A stretch of DNA of 53,002 nucleotides from Gammaproteobacteria bacterium 42_54_T18 (GTDB taxonomy: Bacteria; Pseudomonadota; Gammaproteobacteria; Pseudomonadales; Ketobacteraceae): positions 1 through 53,002 of the forward strand of contig MAAL01000004.1 of assembly GCA_002163245.1 (NCBI GenBank), written 5' to 3'. Shown piece by piece: positions 18,268 through 26,486 of the stretch. The position numbers and the translations under genes were made by a program. The notes beneath the pieces are model-generated. The model saw only the letters and a list, made by a program, of their open reading frames with translations, was not told the DNA's origin and searched no databases. How positions within the stretch are numbered: position 1 is the first letter of the stretch; every line of letters starts with the position of its first letter.

Positions 18268-18984
18268 ATGCATAAAAAACAGCAAACACCCAAGACCGTT
18301 ATTCTTGATTTTATACGCCACGGGGAACCCGAAGGCGGTACGATGTACCGTGGCAGTCAGGATGATCCATTGTCGACAATGGGCTGGCAACAGCTTCAAT
18401 CCTCGACAGATCAAGCTATCCGACAAGGCTCTCAGTGGCAGAAAATCATTACCTCCCCCATGTTACGTTGCTGCGAATTTGCGGAAAAATTAAGCCAACA
18501 TCACAACTTACCGCTATCAACGGCACCCAACTTACGAGAATTATGTTTTGGTGACCTCGAAGGTTTAACCCCCGAGCGGGCGTGGGCACAGTACCCCTCA
18601 CTGCTAGCGGGCATGTGGGAGAACCCCAACGCACATACACCTCCAAATGGAGAGCCCTTTAAAGAATTCTGTGACCGTGTAGAAAAAAGCATAACAGACA
18701 TTATTCAGCAACAGCTGTCTGAGCCTCCCATATCTCCCCATCTTTTATTAGTCGTTCATGGAGGTGTTATTCGAGCAATATTACACCGTTTATTAAATAT
18801 ACCCGCCAGCGCAACATTTCAATTTGACGTACCTTTTGCAGCTATCACTCGAATTGTAGCCTATGCAGATGCTCCTTTTAATATCAATAAGAATGGCACA
18901 TTCACTGTTTCATTAAAAAACCTTAATGGAATATTACCCACCAATTCTGTTATAGAAAAATCAACAAGCACCCCAGACTCATGA
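18268..18984 (+). CDS. cobC: Alpha-ribazole phosphatase-like histidine phosphatase
   Basis: A histidine-phosphatase-superfamily member of 238 residues with the phosphohistidine motif FIRHGEPEGG near the start, the second-half Glu segment LRELCFGDLEGLTPE and the second catalytic His in LLVVHGGVIRAI. In cobalamin assembly it removes the phosphate from alpha-ribazole phosphate or adenosylcobalamin phosphate. I took the ATG at 18268, one base after the cobT stop; the frame extends upstream inside cobT, but that part is out of family. Its stop overlaps the cobS start by 4 bases (ATGA). Confidence 0.92.
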   Translation: MHKKQQTPKTVILDFIRHGEPEGGTMYRGSQDDPLSTMGWQQLQSSTDQAIRQGSQWQKIITSPMLRCCEFAEKLSQHHNLPLSTAPNLRELCFGDLEGLTPERAWAQYPSLLAGMWENPNAHTPPNGEPFKEFCDRVEKSITDIIQQQLSEPPISPHLLLVVHGGVIRAILHRLLNIPASATFQFDVPFAAITRIVAYADAPFNINKNGTFTVSLKNLNGILPTNSVIEKSTSTPDS

Positions 18985-19730
18985 CAAAACCCCTTTGCTT
19001 TGCCATATTATTTCTCACGCGCCTTCCAGTACCAAAAGCATGGCAGCATTTTGATACACAAACACAACGCCAATCTATTTATTGGCACCCCGTTGTCGGC
19101 TTGCTGATTGGCACGCTGTTATTTGCCTTTCACCATTCTTTACAATCAACAGGGCTTGCTAACCATCCACTGCCTACCGCTGCTTTAGTTGCTTTAGCAT
19201 GGATTCTCATTACCGGAGGCCTACACTTAGATGGCCTTGGTGACTCTGCTGATGGCTGGCTGGGCGGCTACGGAGATAAAGAACGCACGCTAGCCATTAT
19301 GAAAGACTCTCACAGCGGTGCTGCAGCCGTAATAGCCATTAGCTGCACCTTACTACTAAAAGTCTGCGCACTCGCCGCCGTATTACAGATCAACCCTTTC
19401 TGGTTATTGGCAACGCCATTATTAGCTCGAACTTGTAGCTTATTGCTGTTTAGCACCACCACTTATGCTCGCTCAGAAGGGCTAGGCACTCCGTTCTCTC
19501 AAGGTTTGGATATCGGCATCATTGCTAGCTTGACACTTATTATTGCTGCATCAACAGCTTGGTTCTATGGCCTTCAGGGGATTGGACTTTGCTTGTGTTT
19601 ATTCATACTAACTGCGGGTTTACGTCATTTGATGATGCAACGAATTGACGGTGTCACTGGTGACACCGCCGGAGCAACAATCGAAATTGCAGAAGCTTTT
19701 GGCTTGGTTTTTATTTTAATGCTGTCTTAA
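18981..19730 (+). CDS. cobS: Adenosylcobinamide-GDP ribazoletransferase (cobalamin synthase)
   Basis: An integral inner-membrane enzyme that joins adenosylcobinamide-GDP to alpha-ribazole (phosphate), completing the nucleotide loop. It is 249 residues with several membrane helices. The catalytic signature GGLHLDGLGDSADGW (73-87) is intact, followed by ERTLAIMKDSHSGAAAV. The C-terminal GVTGDTAGATIEIAEA block is also typical. It overlaps cobC by the ATGA junction, so translation is probably coupled. It ends the cobU-T-C-S run; 65 bases separate it from the START-domain gene. Confidence 0.97.
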   Translation: MTKPLCFAILFLTRLPVPKAWQHFDTQTQRQSIYWHPVVGLLIGTLLFAFHHSLQSTGLANHPLPTAALVALAWILITGGLHLDGLGDSADGWLGGYGDKERTLAIMKDSHSGAAAVIAISCTLLLKVCALAAVLQINPFWLLATPLLARTCSLLLFSTTTYARSEGLGTPFSQGLDIGIIASLTLIIAASTAWFYGLQGIGLCLCLFILTAGLRHLMMQRIDGVTGDTAGATIEIAEAFGLVFILMLS

Positions 19731-19795
19731 TCTTTCATCTAGAACAACATTAAAATAAAAACCAAGCCCTTCCCCACCCTTAAGAAAAGTCTTTT

Positions 19796-20422
19796 ATGAT
19801 GAACTTCATAACACCATACCCCCACGGTCTTGATTGGCAACTACACAAAAATAAATCCGACATAGCCGTTCATTGGGCTAAAGTAAAAAACTCCCCCTTC
19901 AAAGCCGTACGAGGTGAAATGACCGTGGCCGCGCCGATTGATCAATGTGTCAACAGCCTCAAAAACGGGGACACTCTCCAAGAATGGATCGATGGATGCA
20001 TCCTATCGACACTACTACTCAACGACTCCACCAAAGAAAAAAACACTGATAATCAATTTATCGCACAGTTAATTTATGCGGTACCTTGGCCGTTAAAAAA
20101 CGTTATATCTACCGAATTAAACACTTTATCGTGGAGTAATAAGGGTAAACAGGCTCATCTGCACTATCAAACCGTTACCCCTCAACATTCATCCGAAAAA
20201 CAACACCTAAAAAAATGTCAATCTATGAAACATACAGAGGGGATTTGGATTATCGAAGCTATTGATGAAAAGAACAGCCGTATTTCACACGCAGGTTTTG
20301 CTGACCCTGGTGGAAAAATCCCTGCATCTTTACTTAACAGTTCAGCATTGAGCGGACAAGAATCTAGCTTTATAGCTCTGAGAAAACACATACATCACGA
20401 AGTAGGTCTTTCCATATTATGA
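19796..20422 (+). CDS. START-domain-like lipid-binding protein, putative
   Basis: A 208-residue soluble protein without a visible signal peptide. The order of short motifs fits the START/Bet v1-like lipid-binding fold seen in gammaproteobacterial START proteins: the DWQLHKNKSDIAVHWAKV strand region, FKAVRGEMTVAAPIDQCV, a WIDG segment, and near the end HAGFADPGGKIPASLLNSSA, the most recognisable piece. Function and ligand are unknown. It overlaps the following cytochrome b561 gene by ATGA, so the two are made together. It lies in line with the cobalamin operon after a 65-base gap, without being a known cobalamin gene. Confidence 0.72.
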   Translation: MMNFITPYPHGLDWQLHKNKSDIAVHWAKVKNSPFKAVRGEMTVAAPIDQCVNSLKNGDTLQEWIDGCILSTLLLNDSTKEKNTDNQFIAQLIYAVPWPLKNVISTELNTLSWSNKGKQAHLHYQTVTPQHSSEKQHLKKCQSMKHTEGIWIIEAIDEKNSRISHAGFADPGGKIPASLLNSSALSGQESSFIALRKHIHHEVGLSIL

Positions 20423-21150
20423 ACACAGCATCACTAACAGAATATAAAGTTTGGGACCTCCCCACCCGACTATTTCATTGGATAAATGTCACTGCCATTA
20501 TAGGGCTACTTTTTTTAGGCTTTATTATGCTATACAAAAAGGAACTTGGTATCAGTGCCATAGAAACAAAAATTGCGTTAAAAGAGGTTCACGTTGTTAT
20601 CGGTTATATTTTTGGGTGCAACCTGTTATTTCGTATTTTATGGGGTTTTATAGGGAATACCTACTCTCGTTGGAGTAGCATTATTCCCGGCAAAAATTTC
20701 CCATCAACATTGCGCCTGTACATCACATCAATAAAACAAGGGAATACCCAACAATTCTTAGGGCACAATCCATTAGGCCGCTTAGCTATTGTGTTTATCT
20801 TACTACTTATGTTGACGTTATTAGTTTCGGGCTTAATTCGTGCAGGCACGGATATATATTACCCCCCTTTTGGATCAACAATCGCCGAGTATATTGCAGC
20901 TCCCGGCGTTAACCCCGAAAACATAAAACCTCATGATAACGAAGGTACGATAAAAACCAAAACCGATAACATTTTTCAAATTAAAGTCATTTTTGGAAGA
21001 ACACACCGATATACAGCATTCATCTTGATGTTTATGATCGCCCTACATATTTTTATTGTTATCCGCACCGAAGTCCGTGAAGGTGGCGGATTGATTTCTG
21101 CTATGTTTACTGGAAAAAAAGTATTAAAAAAACCTCCTGCAGATCTCTGA
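20419..21150 (+). CDS. Cytochrome b561 family membrane protein
   Basis: A di-haem b-type cytochrome of the bacterial/hydrogenase-type b561 family, 243 residues. The first helix is preceded by VWDLPTRLFHW (typical of this group), a second helix carries EVHVVIGYIFG, and the last helix region has RTHRYTAFILMFMIALHIF, supplying the His haem ligands. A 50-residue loop before the last helix contains YYPPFGSTIAEYIAAPG. Electron donor and acceptor are unknown. It is translationally coupled to the START-domain gene and convergent with cobQ; a terminator-like hairpin for this strand lies about 100 bases further on, inside cobQ. Confidence 0.9.
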   Translation: MNTASLTEYKVWDLPTRLFHWINVTAIIGLLFLGFIMLYKKELGISAIETKIALKEVHVVIGYIFGCNLLFRILWGFIGNTYSRWSSIIPGKNFPSTLRLYITSIKQGNTQQFLGHNPLGRLAIVFILLLMLTLLVSGLIRAGTDIYYPPFGSTIAEYIAAPGVNPENIKPHDNEGTIKTKTDNIFQIKVIFGRTHRYTAFILMFMIALHIFIVIRTEVREGGGLISAMFTGKKVLKKPPADL

Positions 21151-21176
21151 CAAAGGGTAATAGTTTACATTCATAC

Positions 21177-22658
21177 TTAGCGATTAAAGAGAAAATCAAT
21201 ATCAACATGCTCTTCAAGAAGGTCTGCTAAACGATCTAATTCTATTTCACGAAAAGCCTGATAATCAAATGTTTCAGGCTTTTTTAATCCCGCCCAACGC
21301 AGTAACGATTGGCAGCTTTCTGAGTGATCAAATACACCGTGCAAATAGGTTCCGATCAATTGCCCTGAGGGGGATAATACGCCTTCATTTTTCCCGCTAT
21401 TTAACCGTACAAAAGGGTGCTGCAAATCAGAACCACTCGTCACACCACAATGTATTTCGTAACCTTCTACACCTGCCGTATCAGACACTAACGAACCCTG
21501 TACTTGAGTAAGCCGCTTCTCTGATGCGAGTATTGTTTCAACATTCAAAAAACCGAGCCCGTCACTGCTGCCCACCTCACCTTCTATTCCCTCTGGATCA
21601 TGAACCGCCAAACCAAGCATTTGATAACCACCACAAATGCCCATCACTTTCCCGCCCCAGCGCAAGTGTCGCGCTATAGCCTCGACCCAACCATTACGTT
21701 TTAATAACTGTAAATCTGAACGAACACTTTTACTACCGGGTAAGATAATAAGGTCACTTGGTGGAATCACCTGTCCTGGCTTTACAAACGTCACCTTAAC
21801 CTGCGGGTGCTGGCGTAATGGATCAAAGTCCGTGTGGTTACTGGTTCTAGCCAATACCAATACCGTTACGTCTAATTGATCAGCCCCACCAATACTATTG
21901 CTACCTATAGACAAAGAGTCTTCTGACTCCAAATGTAAGTCCATCAAATAAGGGATAACCCCTACATTGGGTTTACTGAGACGCTTTTCCAACCAATCAA
22001 TACCCGGCTGTAAAATTGAAACATCTCCACGAAAACGATTAATCAAGGTACCAATGGTCCGTGCCTGTTCCGACTCAGATAACAACTCCAATGTCCCTAC
22101 CAAATGTGCAAATACCCCTCCTCGATCTATATCTGCTACCAACAAAACCGGACAATCGACCGCTTCTGCAAAGCCCATGTTCGCTATATCGTTTTCTCGT
22201 AGATTAATTTCTGCCGGAGAGCCTGCGCCTTCTACCAAAATCAAATCATATTGTGCGGATAAACGCTGGTAACTTTCTAATACTGCACCTCGAACCACAC
22301 GTTTATACTCATGATAATGAACGGCATCCATATTTCCAATAGCTTTACCATGAACAATAACCTGCGCTCCAACGTCCGTATTGGGCTTTAACAATACAGG
22401 GTTCATATCAACCACCGGCTGTAATCCGCAAGCCATAGCTTGTACAGCCTGAGCTCTCCCTATTTCTCCACCATCGGCAGTTACAGCGCTGTTTAGCGCC
22501 ATATTTTGTGGCTTGAAAGGGGCTACTGAAATCCCTCGACGCTTAGCAATACGGCACAGTCCAGCGACAACAGTGGATTTACCCGCATCAGACGTAGTGC
22601 CCTGCACCATTAGTGTATGTTGCTTACGATCAGATAACGCTTCATCAAGTATTTTCAT
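21177..22658 (-). CDS. cobQ: Cobyric acid synthase
   Basis: An ATP- and glutamine-dependent amidase that amidates the b, d, e and g side chains of adenosylcobyrinic acid diamide. It is 493 residues from the ATG at 22658. The N-terminal DTBS-like ATPase has the P-loop [16 protein letters not shown] and [10 protein letters not shown]. The C-terminal class I glutamine amidotransferase has the nucleophile Cys in [12 protein letters not shown] and the His of [10 protein letters not shown]. The frame extends 14 codons upstream (22700), overlapping the leader of cbiB, but MKILDEAL is the more likely start. It is divergent from cbiB with only 72 bases between. The one cob gene in the cluster on this strand. 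Confidence 0.96.
   Translation of the reverse strand: MKILDEALSDRKQHTLMVQGTTSDAGKSTVVAGLCRIAKRRGISVAPFKPQNMALNSAVTADGGEIGRAQAVQAMACGLQPVVDMNPVLLKPNTDVGAQVIVHGKAIGNMDAVHYHEYKRVVRGAVLESYQRLSAQYDLILVEGAGSPAEINLRENDIANMGFAEAVDCPVLLVADIDRGGVFAHLVGTLELLSESEQARTIGTLINRFRGDVSILQPGIDWLEKRLSKPNVGVIPYLMDLHLESEDSLSIGSNSIGGADQLDVTVLVLARTSNHTDFDPLRQHPQVKVTFVKPGQVIPPSDLIILPGSKSVRSDLQLLKRNGWVEAIARHLRWGGKVMGICGGYQMLGLAVHDPEGIEGEVGSSDGLGFLNVETILASEKRLTQVQGSLVSDTAGVEGYEIHCGVTSGSDLQHPFVRLNSGKNEGVLSPSGQLIGTYLHGVFDHSESCQSLLRWAGLKKPETFDYQAFREIELDRLADLLEEHVDIDFLFNR
21252..21285 (+). terminator. Terminator-like hairpin inside cobQ, oriented for the plus-strand cob/b561 operon
   Basis: AAAAGCCTGA (21252-21261) pairs perfectly with TCAGGCTTTT (21274-21283), with a 12-base loop and T21281-21285 at the 3' side. 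It lies about 100 bases beyond the cytochrome b561 stop but within the C-terminal coding region of the convergent cobQ gene, which has no room for a terminator in the 26-base gap. Confidence 0.65.
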
Positions 22659-22730
22659 GGTACCATGCCGGTCTTTATCTACAGGGCGAATCACAACCAC
22701 GCCATCATTACTAATTTACGTTTATTACTT

Positions 22731-23753
22731 ATGTCGTTATCCATCATAAGCATGCTTACCACAAGCTCACTCATCATTGGTGCAGCCTTGGTATTAGATT
22801 TCTGTTTCGGAGAACCTAAGCGCTACCATCCATTGATTGGGTTTGGCAATATCGCAATATGGGTTGAACGTAAACTGAATCAACCACGTCTTCGAATAGG
22901 CCGCTATATTAGCGGTTTATTCGCATGGATGCTGCTAATTTTACCCATCACGGCTGGTGTATTTTTTTCCTCATCTTTTCTGGTATCAGCATTTACTGAA
23001 ACGTCCCTTTTTGGCTTACCTGTAGCTACCACTATCAACATAGTTATCGACATGGTATTGCTCTATTTATGTATCGGCTGGAAAAGTCTCGTGCAACACG
23101 TCAATGCCATTCAACTAGCTTTACAACAAAACAACATAACCCTTGCTCGTGAACGCACTCAATATATTGTTAGCAGAGATACGAATACCCTAAATGAGCA
23201 ACAGATAAGCCAAACCGCCATTGAATCTATGTTAGAGAATGGCAATGACGCTATTTTTGGATGCCTGTTTTGGTTCCTAGTAGCAGGGGCTCCAGGCGCA
23301 GTCATGTATCGACTTGCCAATACATTAGACGCGATGTGGGGTTATCGAACTCAACGTTATGAGCAATTTGGTTGGGGGGCAGCAAAACTGGATGACTTTC
23401 TTAATATAGTACCCGCTCGACTCTGTGCATTGTCATATGCCTTGCTAGGCAATACCCGACGCGCATTACACTGCTGGCAATCTCAAGCCCATTTGCTTTC
23501 AAGTCCAAACGGCGGCCCAGTAATGTCCAGCGGGGCCGGCAGCTTACAGATAATTTTAGGCGGCCCAACGTATTATCACGGAAAACTCGTCAACAAACCT
23601 TTTTTTGGTGAGGGTACGAATCCTTCTGGGTATGATATTCATCGCACGATAAATTTGGTCAATCGTACCGTATATTTATGGTTTCTCGTTATTATTTGCT
23701 CTGGACTTGCGTATGAACTTACCTACTCAGTAATCAGGGGGATTTATTTGTGA
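22731..23753 (+). CDS. cbiB: Adenosylcobinamide-phosphate synthase
   Basis: An integral membrane enzyme (CbiB, called CobD in Pseudomonas nomenclature) that attaches the aminopropanol linker to adenosylcobyric acid. It is 340 residues from ATG 22731. Marks are DFCFGEPKRYHPLIGFGN near the start, RDTNTLNEQQISQTAIESM, ENGNDAIFGCLFWFLVAGAPGA and a MYRLANTLDAMWGYR block, with several hydrophobic helices. The earlier in-frame ATG at 22665 would run into the cobQ leader and adds a non-family segment. The stop overlaps the GTG start of cobD. Confidence 0.95.
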   Translation: MSLSIISMLTTSSLIIGAALVLDFCFGEPKRYHPLIGFGNIAIWVERKLNQPRLRIGRYISGLFAWMLLILPITAGVFFSSSFLVSAFTETSLFGLPVATTINIVIDMVLLYLCIGWKSLVQHVNAIQLALQQNNITLARERTQYIVSRDTNTLNEQQISQTAIESMLENGNDAIFGCLFWFLVAGAPGAVMYRLANTLDAMWGYRTQRYEQFGWGAAKLDDFLNIVPARLCALSYALLGNTRRALHCWQSQAHLLSSPNGGPVMSSGAGSLQIILGGPTYYHGKLVNKPFFGEGTNPSGYDIHRTINLVNRTVYLWFLVIICSGLAYELTYSVIRGIYL

Positions 23754-24853
23754 CTTTCAACCTAACTCGCTACGTAGCGCCTCGTGAATTGATACATGGC
23801 GGAGGTATCATTGAGATCGCCAAGACTACAGGGATACCAGCAGAGAAGTGGATAGACCTATCTACGGGCATCAACCCCAATGGTTGGCCTGTACCCACAC
23901 CTCCTGCCTCAACATGGCAGCGCTTACCTGAATCAAATGACGGTTTGGAACAAGCGATGCAACAGTATTATTCCTTCAATGTGAAAAACAGCCTCTCCAA
24001 TTTTGTTATCACTGCAGGCAGTCAAGCTGCCATCCAACTTCTGCCCCAACTCTTTCCAAAAGGGACTATATGGATACCAGAAGAAGGTTATTCGGAGCAC
24101 CCTTATTGGTGGGATTTTTATCAGCACAAGGTATTCCTTTATCAACCTGACGATTTAGAAACTCTGCTAAGCCACAAAAAAAGTACTCCTTTACCTTTTA
24201 ATGCTTTACTAATTATTAATCCAAACAATCCAACCACCCAGACTTACAAAAAAACTTTTTTAGAAAAACTACTCAATGTTATTGAAGCTGAAGGCAAACA
24301 TGTAATTATCGATGAAGCATTTCTCGATACACAACCAGAACAGAGTCTACTCAGCCACAGCAACAACAAACACTTGATCATTCTCCGGTCACTTGGGAAA
24401 TTTTTCGGCCTTGCGGGCATCCGTTGTGGAGCATTATTTTCTCATCCGACATTACTAAAAACTGCGAAACAACATCTTGGTCCCTGGCAAGTTGCAACTA
24501 CTTCCCGATGGGTCGCCACCCAAGCTTTCAAAGATACCGTGTGGCAAAAACAAGCAATATTAGAGCTTAAAAAAGCTAGCAATCGATTGGAACAATTGTT
24601 ACAGCTCCACCTGTCATCACACAACATTACATCCTTAACCCGCAGCGATTATTTTTGTTCTATTCTATTTTCTAATCTTAAGGAACAGCAAACCATCTAC
24701 AACCATTTATTAACACACGCTATACTAGTTCGGCGGTTTGACAATAACTTTAGGCTTCGAGTCGGATTACCAAAAAACGAGTTGGAATGGAAAGAATTAA
24801 CCCAAGCATTAACCCAAATAACACCTACAAAAAAAACGTCAAAAACAAACTAA
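23750..24853 (+). CDS. cobD: Threonine-phosphate decarboxylase
   Basis: A PLP-dependent aminotransferase-fold enzyme that makes aminopropanol phosphate from L-threonine phosphate for the corrinoid linker used by CbiB. It is 367 residues. ELIHGGGIIEIAKTTG and DLSTGINPNGWPVP are typical of the N-terminus; LLIINPNNPTTQ and DEAFLDTQPEQ bind PLP; the Schiff-base Lys is in SLGKFFGLAGIRCG. GTG start overlapping the cbiB TGA, so the pair is coupled. Called cobC in Pseudomonas naming. The substrate is inferred from context and family; histidinol-phosphate aminotransferases are the nearest alternative. Confidence 0.93.
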   Translation: MTFNLTRYVAPRELIHGGGIIEIAKTTGIPAEKWIDLSTGINPNGWPVPTPPASTWQRLPESNDGLEQAMQQYYSFNVKNSLSNFVITAGSQAAIQLLPQLFPKGTIWIPEEGYSEHPYWWDFYQHKVFLYQPDDLETLLSHKKSTPLPFNALLIINPNNPTTQTYKKTFLEKLLNVIEAEGKHVIIDEAFLDTQPEQSLLSHSNNKHLIILRSLGKFFGLAGIRCGALFSHPTLLKTAKQHLGPWQVATTSRWVATQAFKDTVWQKQAILELKKASNRLEQLLQLHLSSHNITSLTRSDYFCSILFSNLKEQQTIYNHLLTHAILVRRFDNNFRLRVGLPKNELEWKELTQALTQITPTKKTSKTN

Positions 24854-24877
24854 ATACCAAAAAATCAAGATCATAGC

Positions 24878-26449
24878 CTAAAACAACTCAACATCTTGAT
24901 TTTCATGATCATATCGATGTACAGAAAAATCAAATTGAACACCTTTACCATTGAGATTACTGCCATTCAGCGTACCGCCCATTTCACTTGCCAGCTCCAT
25001 AGCAATCGCAACACCTATGTCCGAGTTCCCCTCACCTCGATGCAAGTATCCCGTACCCGATTTTGAAAATGAACACATCATTTTATCCAATAATTCCTGA
25101 CTAATCACCACCTTCTCCCGAGTGATAGTTAGCTTTAATGTATCACCAAGTTGACGATCAAAAACCGATGCAACATCTACATTCACGCTTCCATCGGCCG
25201 ACAATTTCATAACATACAAAAGTAAACGTTTTACCATCAATCGCAATCGCTTATGATCAACATCAGCAGTCATATTCGCATCCTGCCACGACACACTAAA
25301 GGGTATACCTTTATCTTTCGCTTGTTGCTCACTTTCAACTAATAGCTCATGCAACAAATCCTTCACGAGCGTTCGCTTTGCATTTGGTATCACATCGTTA
25401 CCAATATCACTTAATTCTAACAAATCCGAAATCAAATCCATTAACTGATTAGCATTATCATTAAGCAGTTTTAGTCCATCGACATCCCGCGCACTCAACG
25501 CGTCACCTTCAACCTTACGCTGCAATCGACCACTAAAACCCAAAATTGAATTCATTGGTGTACGTAACTCATGGGACATTGTTGAAAGAAATGACGCTTT
25601 TGCCTGGTCAGCCATTTGTGCAACACGTTCATTAGAAATGGCTTTTACCCTTGCCTCTGCACCTTCCACCAACGTAAATAACTGATCCTTCATTCTCCCA
25701 TGGGCCTCAGACCCTGGCTCTGGCATATTTCTCGCCATCACTGAAATCGAATCAAAATTGGTAATGGTCCTATCCTCCAAATCAATAAATCGCCCAACGC
25801 TTTGCAGCTGCTTTAACAGTCGACTCCACTCCCTTTCCTTATCTTTATCCCCAAAATAAACAGATTCCTTATCAATAGTAATTACACCGCAACCAGAGAC
25901 ACCCATCATCTCAAGACATTCATTCAGTAAATCCCCCAACTCCTCGAACTCTGAGCAACTATAACTCTTTTCCAAGAAACGAATAATCTCTCCAAGCTGG
26001 CTACTTGCGGACATTGAAAGCAGAGCAATATCACTAGCCTCCTTTAGTTGTTGCTCTAACAATTGATTCTGAATATCAGTTCGCGCTACGCTATCCAATG
26101 CGAAATAGAGGTTTTCCACATTGTCATTCAAAACCACGTGAGCGATCATCCCCTGTTGCCAACAAGCATTCAACGATATTTGCAACGGATCATTTGAGAG
26201 CAACATAAACCGATTAAAAGAAGAATTTTCTTGATTTTCCAGCTGCTGAATACTTACACATAACGCCTCGTAAGATTCCAGTGTCACATCAAAAACGGCA
26301 AATGAGAACGGAGGGCCACTATATTCGATTAGATTTGACAGGGGCATCACAACGGCATCAACCCCAATGGTGCTAAGTAACTCTTCTTGATTGATGTACT
26401 CACTATCGGTGTTTTCCAATACAAAAACCACCGCGCAACTCAATGCCAT
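24878..26449 (-). CDS. Histidine kinase-like protein with degenerate receiver and ATPase domains
   Basis: A 523-residue cytoplasmic protein with no membrane segment. Residues 1-120 look like a receiver fold lacking the acidic pair and the conserved Lys. Residues about 152-272 match the sensory domain of the response regulator at 9616 (VMARNMPEPGSEAHGRMKD). The dimerisation helix has an intact H-box, STMSHELRTPMNS, with H293. In the ATPase domain the N-box (about 398-416, RLLLYVMKLS) lacks the catalytic Asn, and the G1 motif DxGxG and a canonical G2 GxGLGL are missing (GNSDIGVAIA). It is probably a pseudokinase or a phosphotransfer/scaffold protein. AGGGG lies 6 bases before the ATG; it is downstream of the GGDEF gene by 37 bases. 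Confidence 0.85.
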   Translation of the reverse strand: MALSCAVVFVLENTDSEYINQEELLSTIGVDAVVMPLSNLIEYSGPPFSFAVFDVTLESYEALCVSIQQLENQENSSFNRFMLLSNDPLQISLNACWQQGMIAHVVLNDNVENLYFALDSVARTDIQNQLLEQQLKEASDIALLSMSASSQLGEIIRFLEKSYSCSEFEELGDLLNECLEMMGVSGCGVITIDKESVYFGDKDKEREWSRLLKQLQSVGRFIDLEDRTITNFDSISVMARNMPEPGSEAHGRMKDQLFTLVEGAEARVKAISNERVAQMADQAKASFLSTMSHELRTPMNSILGFSGRLQRKVEGDALSARDVDGLKLLNDNANQLMDLISDLLELSDIGNDVIPNAKRTLVKDLLHELLVESEQQAKDKGIPFSVSWQDANMTADVDHKRLRLMVKRLLLYVMKLSADGSVNVDVASVFDRQLGDTLKLTITREKVVISQELLDKMMCSFSKSGTGYLHRGEGNSDIGVAIAMELASEMGGTLNGSNLNGKGVQFDFSVHRYDHENQDVELF

Positions 26450-26486
26450 TACTTACCCCTTCAAAAACTACGATTCAACCATATAA

